The position numbers and the translations under genes are program-made. Positions 15,504 through 24,337 of a stretch of DNA of 25,337 bases are shown here, in pieces. Every line of letters starts with the position of its first letter. Positions within the stretch are counted from its first letter, which is position 1. The notes below the pieces were generated by a model that searched no databases, had not been told where the DNA came from, and saw only the letters and a program-made list of their open reading frames with translations. Source of the stretch: an uncultured Bacilli bacterium (GTDB lineage: Bacteria; Bacillota_I; Bacilli_A; RF39; UBA660); NCBI GenBank assembly GCA_944358275.1, contig CALVQZ010000004.1, positions 1 through 25,337 of the forward strand, in the 5' to 3' direction.

Positions 15504-15532
15504 ATACTACCACAAAATTAGAAATATTGCAA
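15504..15532 (-). promoter_or_regulatory. Promoter of the zinc-ribbon/FtsK-gamma gene
   Basis: On the minus strand TTGCAA (15532-15527), a 17-bp spacer and TAGTAT (15509-15504) preceded by TGG form an extended -10 promoter. It begins a few bases past the stop of the ClpX-like gene, so the two genes can be expressed apart. Confidence 0.6.
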
Positions 15533-15536
15533 AAAA

Positions 15537-17591
15537 CTATTTCTTTTTTACCTTTTGTTTCTCCTCATTTTTTCTTTCTAAATCCAATATTTTTAAACTT
15601 ACTATATTCCCATCTATATCTACTAAATCACAATCCAAATTATCTTCTACACTATTTTCCTTTAATATGATTGCACAATATTTTTCATCAGATAAAGCTT
15701 CCCAACGAGCATTCTTTATAGAACTTTCTACTATTGTTTTTAAAGCTCTACCACCCATTTTTAAATCTAATGCTTTTCTTGATACTGCATTTATATAACC
15801 TTCTGTCCACCTTAACTCAACATCAATTTTAGCAAGTTTTCTTTTTTCAGCAAGTAGTGGACTACTAAGTGAAGTTGTAAGTAATTCATAAAGGCTTTCT
15901 AAAGTGTGTCCTTTTAATTGACTTATAGTAGTTATTCTTCCTACAAATTCAGAAGGAATATGTCCATATTCAACTAAATCTTCTCTTGTTATAGCTGGAT
16001 ATTCTATATCCTCAATATCAATATTTTTGGGCTTTAATTCGGTATTAAAGCCAATTCTTGTAGTTGAATATGCTTTTTTATCTTCTAATTTCTCTTTTGC
16101 TACATCAGTAAATGCTCCTGTATGAAATATAGTTAATTTAGAAGTATTAAAGTGTACTATACTATTTTTATATTTAACGTCATACACTGTTCCTTGCATA
16201 AATGATAATAATGTATTTAGTACTCCTTTTCCAGATACATCACTATTCTTTTCGCTTCCTTTTTTATCTATTTCATCAAAACAAACGATACCTTCTTCAG
16301 CTTTAGCAACATCACCATTAGTTTGTTCAAGTAATCTTACTAAATAATCATCTATATTAGCACCCACATAACCTGGCACAGATAATTGAGTAGAATCTAC
16401 TATAACCATGGGTTTATCTAAATACTTACTAATTGATTCTATAATCAAAGTTTTCCCTGAACCAGTAGGCCCAATTAACAAACAAGAAGTTCTATCGCTT
16501 GATTCATCAGATAATGGATTTGTTACAACTGCAGTAACAACATCTTTTTTAGCTTCTTCTTGACCAACAACTCTTTCATCTAAAAACTTTTTCATAGAAA
16601 GATTGTCTATAATTCTTATGTTTCCTCTAACTTTTGTTTTAACCTTTTCTTTTTTTTCTTCTTTTTCTTCTTTTGTTTCTTTTATATCAATATTCCTATA
16701 CTTCTCAAGTATAGTACCAACTTCTTCTATCTTTTTTCTATTATTTTCCAAATAACAATCTACTTTTTTAAAGAATTCATCTTTATTTTCCTCATCATAT
16801 ATAGAAGTAACACTATCTATAAGTTCAAGCATATAATCCATAGCTTGCTCTACTTCTTCGTTTTTTATACCTTTTACTTCTAAAGCTCTAATAATTTCAA
16901 ATATTACACTTTCAAAATTCTTTAAAACTGTTTTCGCTTCATCTAAAGTATCACTTTTAGGTAATGTATTAAATACAAGTTCAAACATCTTTATAAATCC
17001 ATCTTTTGTGAATGCATCTATATTTATTTTTGTTTTAGCTTCAGTTTTTTCTTCTATAGATTCTTTTTCAACGCTAGTAATTTCTTTTATTTCTTCTAAT
17101 ACAGTTTTAATTATAGAAATATCATCTACTTTAAGTAAATTATCTATAAGTTTCCTATTAACTACTACTATATCATCTTTATTTTCATTTAAGTAAGTTG
17201 CAAAAGCATCTCCTTCAAGAAGTGTCTCTAAATCTACAGCAGTAACAAACATTTTGCCATCATCTACAATATCACTTCTACAAAAATGTGTATAACTACA
17301 AGTTTCATCTAAATAATTACCCATAGCAATAGATACCTCACATCCAAAGTATCTTTCTAATAGTTCTTCTTCTGTAATACAATAGTATATAGAAGTTTCA
17401 GTTTCATCTATCAATGAATTTATATCGTCAGATAAGTAATAATTATTTCCTAGCTCATAAAAAAATACCCTTTCTTCATTATTATCAATATATATACCTT
17501 TTATTATATACTTTGGTTTTAGTAAAAAAGTACTTTCATTTAATTTTTGTCTTGTCATTAATATTCCATAGCATTCTTTTCTATCTTCCAT
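15537..17591 (-). CDS. ClpX-like AAA+ unfoldase with an unrecognised N-terminal region
   Basis: 684 residues from the ATG at 17591. Residues about 1-320 are unlike ClpX: an alpha/beta N-terminal part to about 160, then helices and a lysine/glutamate-rich coil. From about 325 the protein is a ClpX-type AAA+ module: Walker A GPTGSGKT (374-381), pore loop GYVG (407-410), Walker B IVCFDEID (435-442), an IGF tripeptide (513-515) where ClpX carries its ClpP-docking loop, arginine region IPSEFVGR, and sensor 2 GGRALK (Arg615). The ClpX zinc-binding domain is absent. I infer an ATP-driven unfoldase that may still feed ClpP. The start at 17591 has GGGGGA 10 bases upstream; paired ATGs at 17615 and 17612 lack a site but are possible. 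The basic C-terminal tail ends KKK. Confidence 0.85.
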   Translation of the reverse strand: MEDRKECYGILMTRQKLNESTFLLKPKYIIKGIYIDNNEERVFFYELGNNYYLSDDINSLIDETETSIYYCITEEELLERYFGCEVSIAMGNYLDETCSYTHFCRSDIVDDGKMFVTAVDLETLLEGDAFATYLNENKDDIVVVNRKLIDNLLKVDDISIIKTVLEEIKEITSVEKESIEEKTEAKTKINIDAFTKDGFIKMFELVFNTLPKSDTLDEAKTVLKNFESVIFEIIRALEVKGIKNEEVEQAMDYMLELIDSVTSIYDEENKDEFFKKVDCYLENNRKKIEEVGTILEKYRNIDIKETKEEKEEKKEKVKTKVRGNIRIIDNLSMKKFLDERVVGQEEAKKDVVTAVVTNPLSDESSDRTSCLLIGPTGSGKTLIIESISKYLDKPMVIVDSTQLSVPGYVGANIDDYLVRLLEQTNGDVAKAEEGIVCFDEIDKKGSEKNSDVSGKGVLNTLLSFMQGTVYDVKYKNSIVHFNTSKLTIFHTGAFTDVAKEKLEDKKAYSTTRIGFNTELKPKNIDIEDIEYPAITREDLVEYGHIPSEFVGRITTISQLKGHTLESLYELLTTSLSSPLLAEKRKLAKIDVELRWTEGYINAVSRKALDLKMGGRALKTIVESSIKNARWEALSDEKYCAIILKENSVEDNLDCDLVDIDGNIVSLKILDLERKNEEKQKVKKK

Positions 17592-17630
17592 ACTTCGTAA
17601 GTCCCCCAACATCATAATAATATGTAAATT

Positions 17631-17660
17631 ATAATAGCATAAAAATCAATGTATTAACAA
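17631..17660 (-). promoter_or_regulatory. Promoter of the ClpX-like gene
   Basis: On the minus strand TTGTTA (17660-17655), an 18-bp spacer and TATTAT (17636-17631) preceded by TGC. A perfect TATAAT overlaps 3 bases downstream (17633-17628) as an alternative -10. The leader to the ATG at 17591 would be about 30 bases. Confidence 0.55.
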
Positions 17661-17669
17661 TATTTTTAG

Positions 17670-17710
17670 AAAAAAAAATAATTTAAATATTTTCATCTAA
17701 ATTATTTTTT
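17670..17710 (-). terminator. Intrinsic terminator of the MgtC family gene
   Basis: A perfect 13-bp AT-rich stem (17673-17685 with 17698-17710) and 12-base loop run into nine T on the minus strand. It starts 6 bases past the stop at 17716. Confidence 0.75.
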
Positions 17711-17715
17711 CTTTA

Positions 17716-18435
17716 TTAAAAATTACTATCATCGTCATCATCATACGCTTGCTCTTCAACATAATCTAATGCTTCATCGTGAACTACTGATTTTATTCCA
17801 GGCTCAGCACATAATTTGTTAATTATAATACCAATATCTTTTGAATAATTGCTTTCTATTCCTATTTTAATTTCAAACACAACCTCATCATTTTCTTTTT
17901 TCATAGAATAAGATTTAGTAGTAATTTGATTCGACTTTAATTGTTGAATTAAAATATTTTTAATAGAATCTTCTTTTTCAATATCTGCACGTATTGTCAA
18001 AACATAATTTATAATTTTTGTATTCAATGTTTTTCTTAACAATTTTCTTGAAATAAATCTTAAAAATATATTAGAAAATAAAATATAAAATACACCAACT
18101 GATGCTTCAAAAATTAAACCTAAAGCAGTTAATGATCCAACAGCTGCACTACACCATAGAGTTGCTGCTGTATTTAATCCTCTAATATGTGTTCCTTCTC
18201 TAAGTATTACACCTGCACCTAAAAAACCTATTCCAGATACAACTTGAGCTGCAATACGAGTAACATCCCCCGCATTAGTTAAATTAGATATAGAAACGAA
18301 CAAAAAAGAACCTAAAGCCACTAATGTAATCGTTCTAATACCTATAGTTTTTCTTCTCCATTGCCTTTCAAAACCAATTAAGCCACCTAAAATGAAACAC
18401 ACAGAAATTTTTACTAAAAAATCTAAATAATTCAT
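17716..18435 (-). CDS. MgtC/SapB family membrane protein
   Basis: 239 residues. The N-terminal half (1-135) has about five membrane segments with family motifs GLIGFERQWRRKTIGIRT (split: GFERQW at 21-26, GIRT at 32-35), GIGFLGAGVILREG (68-81) and IRGLNTAATLW (84-94). The C-terminal 100 residues form a soluble ACT-like domain, followed by a strongly acidic tail (DDDDD). MgtC proteins are linked to growth at low magnesium and, in Salmonella, to control of ATP synthase; a transport role is not proven. GGAGG lies 4 bases before the ATG. It has its own terminator; no convincing promoter was found in the 78 bases upstream, which hold the terminator of the polysaccharide operon. Confidence 0.92.
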   Translation of the reverse strand: MNYLDFLVKISVCFILGGLIGFERQWRRKTIGIRTITLVALGSFLFVSISNLTNAGDVTRIAAQVVSGIGFLGAGVILREGTHIRGLNTAATLWCSAAVGSLTALGLIFEASVGVFYILFSNIFLRFISRKLLRKTLNTKIINYVLTIRADIEKEDSIKNILIQQLKSNQITTKSYSMKKENDEVVFEIKIGIESNYSKDIGIIINKLCAEPGIKSVVHDEALDYVEEQAYDDDDDSNF

Positions 18436-18486
18436 AAGTCCTCCATAAAATATATTTTTTTAAATTTTTTATTATTCTAATGAAAT

Positions 18487-18515
18487 TGTAAAAAATATCC
18501 TTTTTTAGGATATTT
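18487..18515 (-). terminator. Intrinsic terminator of the polysaccharide operon
   Basis: A perfect 8-bp stem AAATATCC/GGATATTT with a 7-base loop is followed by a T run on the minus strand. The first arm overlaps the stop codon of the Wzz-like gene. Confidence 0.82.
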
Positions 18516-19203
18516 ATTTTTTAGAACTTGTCTTATTACTTTTAATAGTTGTTTTCTTTGTATTTTCTTTTTTACTTGTCTTTTTTTCTAATTTTATATT
18601 GTTATTCTTTTTATTTTTTTTATTAGAAAAGAATAAGAACTTAGTAGTCATTACAATAACTGAAATAATTAGTGATATGATTATTGCAATCAAAACTAAT
18701 TTAAAATTGCTATACTTTAAACTACCTTTTTCACAAGTATCAACTAAATGTATATTATCTATTTCAAATATTCTATATACTTCATCGATAAGAACTTCAT
18801 ATATATTATATGATAATTCTGCCGCATCGTATTTATTATTTGAAGTCACGCTTATAACAACATATCCTGTATCTTCTTCGTATGTAACATTAACCATTTC
18901 TCTTAATAGTCCATTTGAATATTCTAAATTTGCTTTTTCATTTGCCTTACTCAAAACTAAATTTGAAGTAGCAAGTTCAATATAATCATTAACAACTTCA
19001 TTATTAAAGTATATATCAATATAGTTTTCATCACATTCTTCAATACATACTCCTAACATAAAAGTAGTTTTACCAACATACTCTTTTTCATAAATGTTAA
19101 ATATACAAAATAATCCAATTAAAAGAGAAAAAACAAAAACTAAAAAACTTAATATAAAATGTTTAAAATAATATTTGATTAAATCAATAATTTCAAATTC
19201 CAT
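18514..19203 (-). CDS. Wzz/CapA-type polysaccharide chain-length regulator, no kinase
   Basis: 229 residues. Two membrane segments (about 15-36 and 167-192) flank an external domain of about 130 residues with the Wzz-like fold signature (NYIDIYFNNEVVNDYIELATSN, shared style with CapA/CpsC modulators; read in shorter stretches: NNEVVNDYIELA). The cytosolic tail is about 35 residues of Lys, Thr, Ser and Asn, with no tyrosine cluster and no BY-kinase in the window. Such proteins set glycan chain length or organise export. The ATG at 19203 follows GGGGGA; an upstream TTG lies before this site. It is last in the operon, 38 bases after a LicD gene; a TATAAT in that gap could add an internal promoter. 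Confidence 0.8.
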   Translation of the reverse strand: MEFEIIDLIKYYFKHFILSFLVFVFSLLIGLFCIFNIYEKEYVGKTTFMLGVCIEECDENYIDIYFNNEVVNDYIELATSNLVLSKANEKANLEYSNGLLREMVNVTYEEDTGYVVISVTSNNKYDAAELSYNIYEVLIDEVYRIFEIDNIHLVDTCEKGSLKYSNFKLVLIAIIISLIISVIVMTTKFLFFSNKKNKKNNNIKLEKKTSKKENTKKTTIKSNKTSSKK

Positions 19204-19241
19204 AAAAATCCCCCACAAAAATCTCCATTATAATAACATAA

Positions 19242-20042
19242 TTATTTAAAAAAAGCAACAAAATTGTGCTTACTATGTTTATATTTATGAATTTTACCTG
19301 CATATATTTTATTTAAAAGATAAGGTGCATCTTCTATACTAGTATAGTAATCATTACAAAACTTATATTGTTTTTGTTTTAAAAAATAATCTTTTAAAAC
19401 ATAGTTATTATTTCTATTTCCATAACTTACTAATGAAATATATTTTGAATTATCATAATTATACTTTTTTGCCTTTTTATCTATTATTATTGCAAAATAA
19501 TTATCATCTTTATTTTTAAATATATGATCTATACATATAATAATATAATACTTTAATAAAAAATAAATATGCTTTAATTTTTTTACAGTTGGTTTATCAA
19601 CCATCTTTGTTAATAACAAATTTTTATATATTCTCATTTTAAATAAATATATTTTTTTTAAATACTTTGGTAATCCATCCATTGGGAAAATATCTATATA
19701 TATTCCTAAACCTTCTATTTTTAAACGACTATTTTCTACTATTTTTGTCTTATTATCAACTAATTTCGCAAACGGATAATAATAATTAGTATTATTGTAT
19801 GGAGTTAATAATTTGTACTTATCATCTTTATCAAGTATCCTTATTAGTTTCTCATAATCAGGTCTTGATAAGACAATATCAATATCATCATCGTTTGGCA
19901 AAAAACCTTCATAATAGAAAGCCCCTGCTAAAGAACCCGCATATAAATAATATTTTAAATTGTTTTTAATGCATATTTCTTTAACATAATTTAATAGTTT
20001 AATTTCTCTTTTTCTAACTTCAGTATTTGATATTTTTTTCAT
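19242..20042 (-). CDS. LicD family protein (second copy)
   Basis: 266 residues. The nucleotidyltransferase-like LicD core is at about 10-115: YLYAGSLAGAFYYEGFLPNDDDIDI (the acidic DDDID at 51-55) and later YPFAKLVDNKTKI and YIDIFPMDGLP. Pneumococcal LicD1/LicD2 transfer phosphocholine from CDP-choline to teichoic acid sugars; related proteins add other phospho-groups. Here the usual Trp before DDD is Asn, unlike the copy at 21014-21859, so substrate or activity may differ. GAGG lies about 8 bases before the ATG. The start overlaps the preceding GT2 gene by 23 bases. No licA, licB or licC gene is present in this window, so a choline supply is not shown. Confidence 0.88.
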   Translation of the reverse strand: MKKISNTEVRKREIKLLNYVKEICIKNNLKYYLYAGSLAGAFYYEGFLPNDDDIDIVLSRPDYEKLIRILDKDDKYKLLTPYNNTNYYYPFAKLVDNKTKIVENSRLKIEGLGIYIDIFPMDGLPKYLKKIYLFKMRIYKNLLLTKMVDKPTVKKLKHIYFLLKYYIIICIDHIFKNKDDNYFAIIIDKKAKKYNYDNSKYISLVSYGNRNNNYVLKDYFLKQKQYKFCNDYYTSIEDAPYLLNKIYAGKIHKYKHSKHNFVAFFK

Positions 20043-21012
20043 GATATTGCCTCTTTAATTTTAAATATTTTCTCATTAAAACAAAGAATATATTTCTATT
20101 TAAAAGTAATATATTTATTAAAATGTTATGTTTTTTTGTATTTATAGATTTTGTTTTTTTATGTAAAAGTTTTAATTCCTTAATTTTTTTTCTTATAAAT
20201 TCATCAAATTCTTTATCCATCAATAAATCTATATTTAATGATAAATCTATACATATTCCTAAAATAACATTTGCATAATTTAAATCTAGATATTTAGTAA
20301 TGTTCATATCTTTTAAATCTTCTTTTCTTTTTTCAATCATAGAAAAATAATCATATACAAATTTAATATTTATAGTGTTAGTTATACTATCTTCTCTTTT
20401 AAAATAACCATATAATTCACTACTTGTATACACTATTTTAGGAGATTTTAATATAAATTTATAAATTGTACCTACATCTTCTTGTACTTTTCCTATAGGA
20501 TATTTAATATCTTTTATGTTTTCTAATTTATATAATTTATTAACTGAAAAACTACATATTTTTTTATCTTCAAGAATTATCTTTAATACATCGATATTAG
20601 AATATATTTCTATCTTATCATTAACAGTAAAATTAGGTTTTTCATTAAACCTTGTAACTTCACAAATAGACATATCTGCTTTTTCTTTAATCATATTATT
20701 ATACAAGATTAAAAACATATCTTTATGTATAACATCATCACTATCTACAAAACCAATATATTTACCTGTTGCCTTTCTTATACCAAAGTTTCTAGCACAA
20801 GAAGCACCACCATTCTTTTTCCTAAAATATTTAATTCTACTATCTTTATTCACATAATCTATACATATTTGTTTTGAATCATCAGTAGAACCATCATCAA
20901 TAAGAATTATTTCTATATTTTTATAACTTTGATTTAAGATTGAATCTAAACACCTATTTAAATACTTAGAAGTGTTATATACTAAAACGACAATACTAAT
21001 TAAATCTTTCAT
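20020..21012 (-). CDS. Family 2 glycosyltransferase (second copy)
   Basis: 330 residues. The GT-A domain occupies about 1-230: ISIVVLVYN at 5-13, IDDGSTDDS at 38-46, metal-binding VDSDD at 89-93 and QED at 177-179 where a catalytic base is expected. The C-terminal 100 residues are helical and basic. It parallels the GT2 at 23384-24334 residue by residue (DDGST, DSDD and ED fall at equal positions), so the two are paralogues. The ATG at 21012 has GGAGATAGA before it and sits 1 base after the LicD stop; the open frame further up to 21087 lies inside LicD. It adds a sugar to the lipid-linked repeat unit in the cytosol; the donor is unknown. Confidence 0.9.
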   Translation of the reverse strand: MKDLISIVVLVYNTSKYLNRCLDSILNQSYKNIEIILIDDGSTDDSKQICIDYVNKDSRIKYFRKKNGGASCARNFGIRKATGKYIGFVDSDDVIHKDMFLILYNNMIKEKADMSICEVTRFNEKPNFTVNDKIEIYSNIDVLKIILEDKKICSFSVNKLYKLENIKDIKYPIGKVQEDVGTIYKFILKSPKIVYTSSELYGYFKREDSITNTINIKFVYDYFSMIEKRKEDLKDMNITKYLDLNYANVILGICIDLSLNIDLLMDKEFDEFIRKKIKELKLLHKKTKSINTKKHNILINILLLNRNIFFVLMRKYLKLKRQYHEKNIKY

Positions 21013-21013
21013 T

Positions 21014-21859
21014 CTATCTCCAATATGCTTTATATTGATGATGTGATACTTTTTGTTCTTCATTTGGTTCTTTTTTATAATTTCCATATTTATTTGTTAA
21101 ATATAAATCATAATTTTTAAAACTCGTAAATTTTAATCCCTCAAACTCATATAATTCTTGTTCAATTATTTCTTTCTTCAAAAATGATTCTTTAATGCCA
21201 AAACTACCAACTCTAACTCCTACATAATCACATTTTGATATATCGATACTAGACACTTTCTTATCTAATACTTTTGCCCAAAAATTATATCCAAGAGGTA
21301 GCGTAATATAATCTACAAATGCATATATAAAATCTTTTATGCCTTTATGTTTTACCTTTTTATTTCTAAACTTCATATAATCGAAATTACCTCTTATGCA
21401 GTTTTTAATTCTAAATCTTCTAACCGTTAAATTATGTATTATTCTAATATCAAAAATATGTTTTAAAATATTTGAATCTTTATATCCATCCATAGGAACT
21501 ATATCTATATAAACTCCCATGCCTTTTATTTTCTTTGAGTTTTCTATTAAAATAGTTTTACTATCTACTAGCTTTGCAAATGGATAATAGTAGTCTTTAC
21601 AATTATATATAGATAGTAATTTATATCTATCATTACTATTTTTTAAAACATTAACAAGTTTAGTATAATCATCTCTTAGTAATATAACATCTATATCATC
21701 ATCCCATGGAATATATCCTTTATATTTTACTGCACCTAATAAAGTACCACTAGAAAGATAATATTTAATACTATTTTCTTTACATATTTTATCAAGATAT
21801 ATTAAAATATCTAATTGAATTTTCTTTATATCTTCTAGTTTAATTTCTTCTTTTTCCAT
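21014..21859 (-). CDS. LicD family protein (first copy)
   Basis: 281 residues. The LicD core is at about 10-120: YLSSGTLLGAVKYKGYIPWDDDIDV, with the canonical PWDDDID at 51-57, then YPFAKLVDSKTI and YIDIVPMDGY. The family attaches phospho-substituents such as phosphocholine to surface glycans. The C-terminal part is basic and helical and probably binds the membrane-linked acceptor. The start overlaps the flippase gene end by 25 bases, with AGGAGG about 9 bases upstream. Together with the second LicD it brackets a GT2, as if a GT2/LicD pair had been duplicated. Confidence 0.9.
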   Translation of the reverse strand: MEKEEIKLEDIKKIQLDILIYLDKICKENSIKYYLSSGTLLGAVKYKGYIPWDDDIDVILLRDDYTKLVNVLKNSNDRYKLLSIYNCKDYYYPFAKLVDSKTILIENSKKIKGMGVYIDIVPMDGYKDSNILKHIFDIRIIHNLTVRRFRIKNCIRGNFDYMKFRNKKVKHKGIKDFIYAFVDYITLPLGYNFWAKVLDKKVSSIDISKCDYVGVRVGSFGIKESFLKKEIIEQELYEFEGLKFTSFKNYDLYLTNKYGNYKKEPNEEQKVSHHQYKAYWR

Positions 21860-23373
21860 GGTATTACACCTCCTATTATTTTTTTCATATACTTAAATTC
21901 ATTTGTCTTATAAAACATTAAAATAAATATAGTATTACTTAAAATTACTGTTATTATAGTTTTTATTATAAATAAACTAAATTTCCCATTTTGAATAAAA
22001 CTCGTTACATAATAGCATATAGAAAAATTAAGACAAACACATATTAACAAGACTATATGCTTGATGTAATAATTTCGTGGTGATTTTTTAAATTCATATT
22101 TATAAAGTACATATGTATCAAACCAAGATGTAGTTAATATTTTTGATATCGAAGTAGAAATAAATATTCCAAATAAACCAAATTTCATTCCTAATACAAT
22201 GGATAAAACTATATTAAGTATTGCACAAATTAAAGATGAAAAACGAGTTTGTCTAAAATAACCCAATGTCGATATATATGTATGTGATGGGAATTCTAAA
22301 CCATCTACTAAAATATAAAATACTGAAGATAATACTGCACTAGTTTCTAATAAATATTCCTTTCCAATCCATATTTCTATAAATGGGCTTAATAAAACTG
22401 CAAGACATATAGTTGTAAAACCATATAGCCAAGTAGATACAAATAAAGTTTTTTGCATTAAATCTTCTTTCTTTTCGGCACTTTCTGTCGCATTAACATT
22501 ACCTATTGAAGATGTGGAACCTTTAAGTAATAAATATGTAATACCACTTACTGCACTAATAATAAGTGAATAGTTTGAGTAAAGACCAACTACACTAATT
22601 CCAATTAAAGAAGAAATAATAATATTATCTGTACCACTTAAAGATACTCTTCCTATTTTATATAATATAAGTGATTTTATATTGTTTGTAATATCTTTCT
22701 TTTCTTTTTTATCTAATTCTTCTACATCCTTATCTTTTATAAAAGGATATTTTTTATTTGCAATTATACTTAATATTACATTTATTAAGAATGTAGATAA
22801 TACAAAAATTGATAAATATAAAATATAATTTTTTGTTAGCAATAATACTATTACTTGAACTATAGATTTAATAACAAATAAAATAAGTTTTACAATGTCA
22901 CATATATAATCTTTTTGATTTACCATTATAATAGATTTTTTATAACTTAGAAAATAAGAAGATGCAGTTTCAAACAAGTATAATAAATATATGACTATTA
23001 AACTTTCTTTTATATTAGGTGCATCTTTTATAATAAATGGAAAAAATGGGATTATTAAAATACCTGCTATAAATATTATAATTCCTATAATATTATAGTA
23101 TTTCTTATATAATTTTAATAAAGATTTAGTCTTCTTATAATCATTATTTGCAACTGGTTTATACATACAATATGTAATCGCATGTCCTACTCCTAATTCT
23201 GCAAAAGATAATATATATAAAATATTAGTAAATAGTCCGTTAATGCCTAAATATTCATTGCCTAATGTTTTTATAAATATAGTTCTTACAAAGAAGTTTA
23301 ACAATGTAATAATAATATTACTAAGTGCACCCCAAAAACTATTACGGACACTATTTTTAAGTCTTGAAGTCAT
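21835..23373 (-). CDS. Wzx-type polysaccharide flippase
   Basis: 512 residues, almost entirely membrane segments (12-14 predicted), of the MATE/MOP polysaccharide export family. The N terminus SVRNSFWGALSNIIITLLNFFVRTIF and YLGINGLFTNILYILSFAELGVG (in part) are typical of Wzx and of teichoic/capsule flippases. It turns the undecaprenyl-linked repeat from the inner to the outer leaflet. AGGTGG lies 6 bases before the ATG, 10 bases past the preceding GT2 stop. Its 3' end overlaps the LicD start. No Wzy-type polymerase gene is seen in the window. Confidence 0.92.
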   Translation of the reverse strand: MTSRLKNSVRNSFWGALSNIIITLLNFFVRTIFIKTLGNEYLGINGLFTNILYILSFAELGVGHAITYCMYKPVANNDYKKTKSLLKLYKKYYNIIGIIIFIAGILIIPFFPFIIKDAPNIKESLIVIYLLYLFETASSYFLSYKKSIIMVNQKDYICDIVKLILFVIKSIVQVIVLLLTKNYILYLSIFVLSTFLINVILSIIANKKYPFIKDKDVEELDKKEKKDITNNIKSLILYKIGRVSLSGTDNIIISSLIGISVVGLYSNYSLIISAVSGITYLLLKGSTSSIGNVNATESAEKKEDLMQKTLFVSTWLYGFTTICLAVLLSPFIEIWIGKEYLLETSAVLSSVFYILVDGLEFPSHTYISTLGYFRQTRFSSLICAILNIVLSIVLGMKFGLFGIFISTSISKILTTSWFDTYVLYKYEFKKSPRNYYIKHIVLLICVCLNFSICYYVTSFIQNGKFSLFIIKTIITVILSNTIFILMFYKTNEFKYMKKIIGGVIPWKKKKLN

Positions 23374-23383
23374 AAAATACCAC

Positions 23384-24334
23384 CTAACTAACTAATGTAA
23401 CTATTCTATAAAATAAATTTTTATTTATATAAAGTACATAAAATAAAATTTTTCTTTTCAATGAAACTTTTTTATTTAAATATTTAAAGTCATTACGATA
23501 AATATCATAATATTTATCCATAAATTTAGAATTTATGATTTTCTTACATCTTGACTTACTTGCTTGTAAAAAAGCACTATAAATATAAAAACATCTATAA
23601 TTTTTTAAATACTTTTCTACACTTTTATGTTTAGACAAATAATTGAAACACTCATTGCTAAAATCTAAATAATTTTCGCATTTTTCTTTTGTAAAACTAT
23701 TAACATGGCTATCCATTCTTTTATAATATCCATACATCTTTTTACTATCAAAACAAATTTTATAAGTATTACATATTATCTTTGGCATAACATACATATC
23801 TTCATATATTTTTCCTTTTGGAAATTTAATATTTTTAAACATCTCTTTTTTAAATAATTTATTCCATAAAAAATTTGTAAGCACTCCATCAGTTATAATA
23901 TCTTTTAATGCATCATCTTTGCTATAAATTTTTATTCTACTTTTATCATCAAATTTTGGTAAGTCATCTTTAAATACAAAATATCCACACGCACTTATAT
24001 CAGATTCGTTTTCTTTTAAGTTATTGTACAATATTTCATACATATCACATTTTATATAATCATCACTATCGACAAAGCCAATGTAAGTTCCACTAGCCAC
24101 CTTTAATCCTTTATTTCTCGCTTCAGATACTCCCTTATTCTTTTGATGAATTACTTTAATTCTACCATCTTTTTCTGAATATTTATCACACATAATACCT
24201 GAATTATCAGTAGAACCATCATCTATAAGAATAATTTCTATATTCTTGTATGTTTGATTTATTAAAGAAGAAATAACTCTATCTAAATATTCTTCTGTAT
24301 TATATATAGGTACTATAACACTAATCTTATCCAT
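23384..24334 (-). CDS. Family 2 glycosyltransferase (first copy)
   Basis: 316 residues. GT-A domain: ISVIVPIYN at 4-12, DDGSTDNS at 38-45, VDSDD at 88-92 and YED at 177-179, all in the expected order, then a helical basic C terminus. It resembles the GT2 at 20020-21012 throughout. The ATG at 24334 overlaps the sugar transferase stop region by proximity (gap 3 bases) and uses GGAG 11 bases upstream. A TTG at 24337 is closer to that site (8 bases) and is an alternative start. As second gene of the operon it probably adds the second sugar. Confidence 0.9.
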   Translation of the reverse strand: MDKISVIVPIYNTEEYLDRVISSLINQTYKNIEIILIDDGSTDNSGIMCDKYSEKDGRIKVIHQKNKGVSEARNKGLKVASGTYIGFVDSDDYIKCDMYEILYNNLKENESDISACGYFVFKDDLPKFDDKSRIKIYSKDDALKDIITDGVLTNFLWNKLFKKEMFKNIKFPKGKIYEDMYVMPKIICNTYKICFDSKKMYGYYKRMDSHVNSFTKEKCENYLDFSNECFNYLSKHKSVEKYLKNYRCFYIYSAFLQASKSRCKKIINSKFMDKYYDIYRNDFKYLNKKVSLKRKILFYVLYINKNLFYRIVTLVS

Positions 24335-24337
24335 CAA

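Noticed and set aside
19204..19241. Strong internal promoter before the Wzz-like gene
   Set aside because: A TATAAT is present but no -35 at a usable distance is seen, so it is only noted under that gene.
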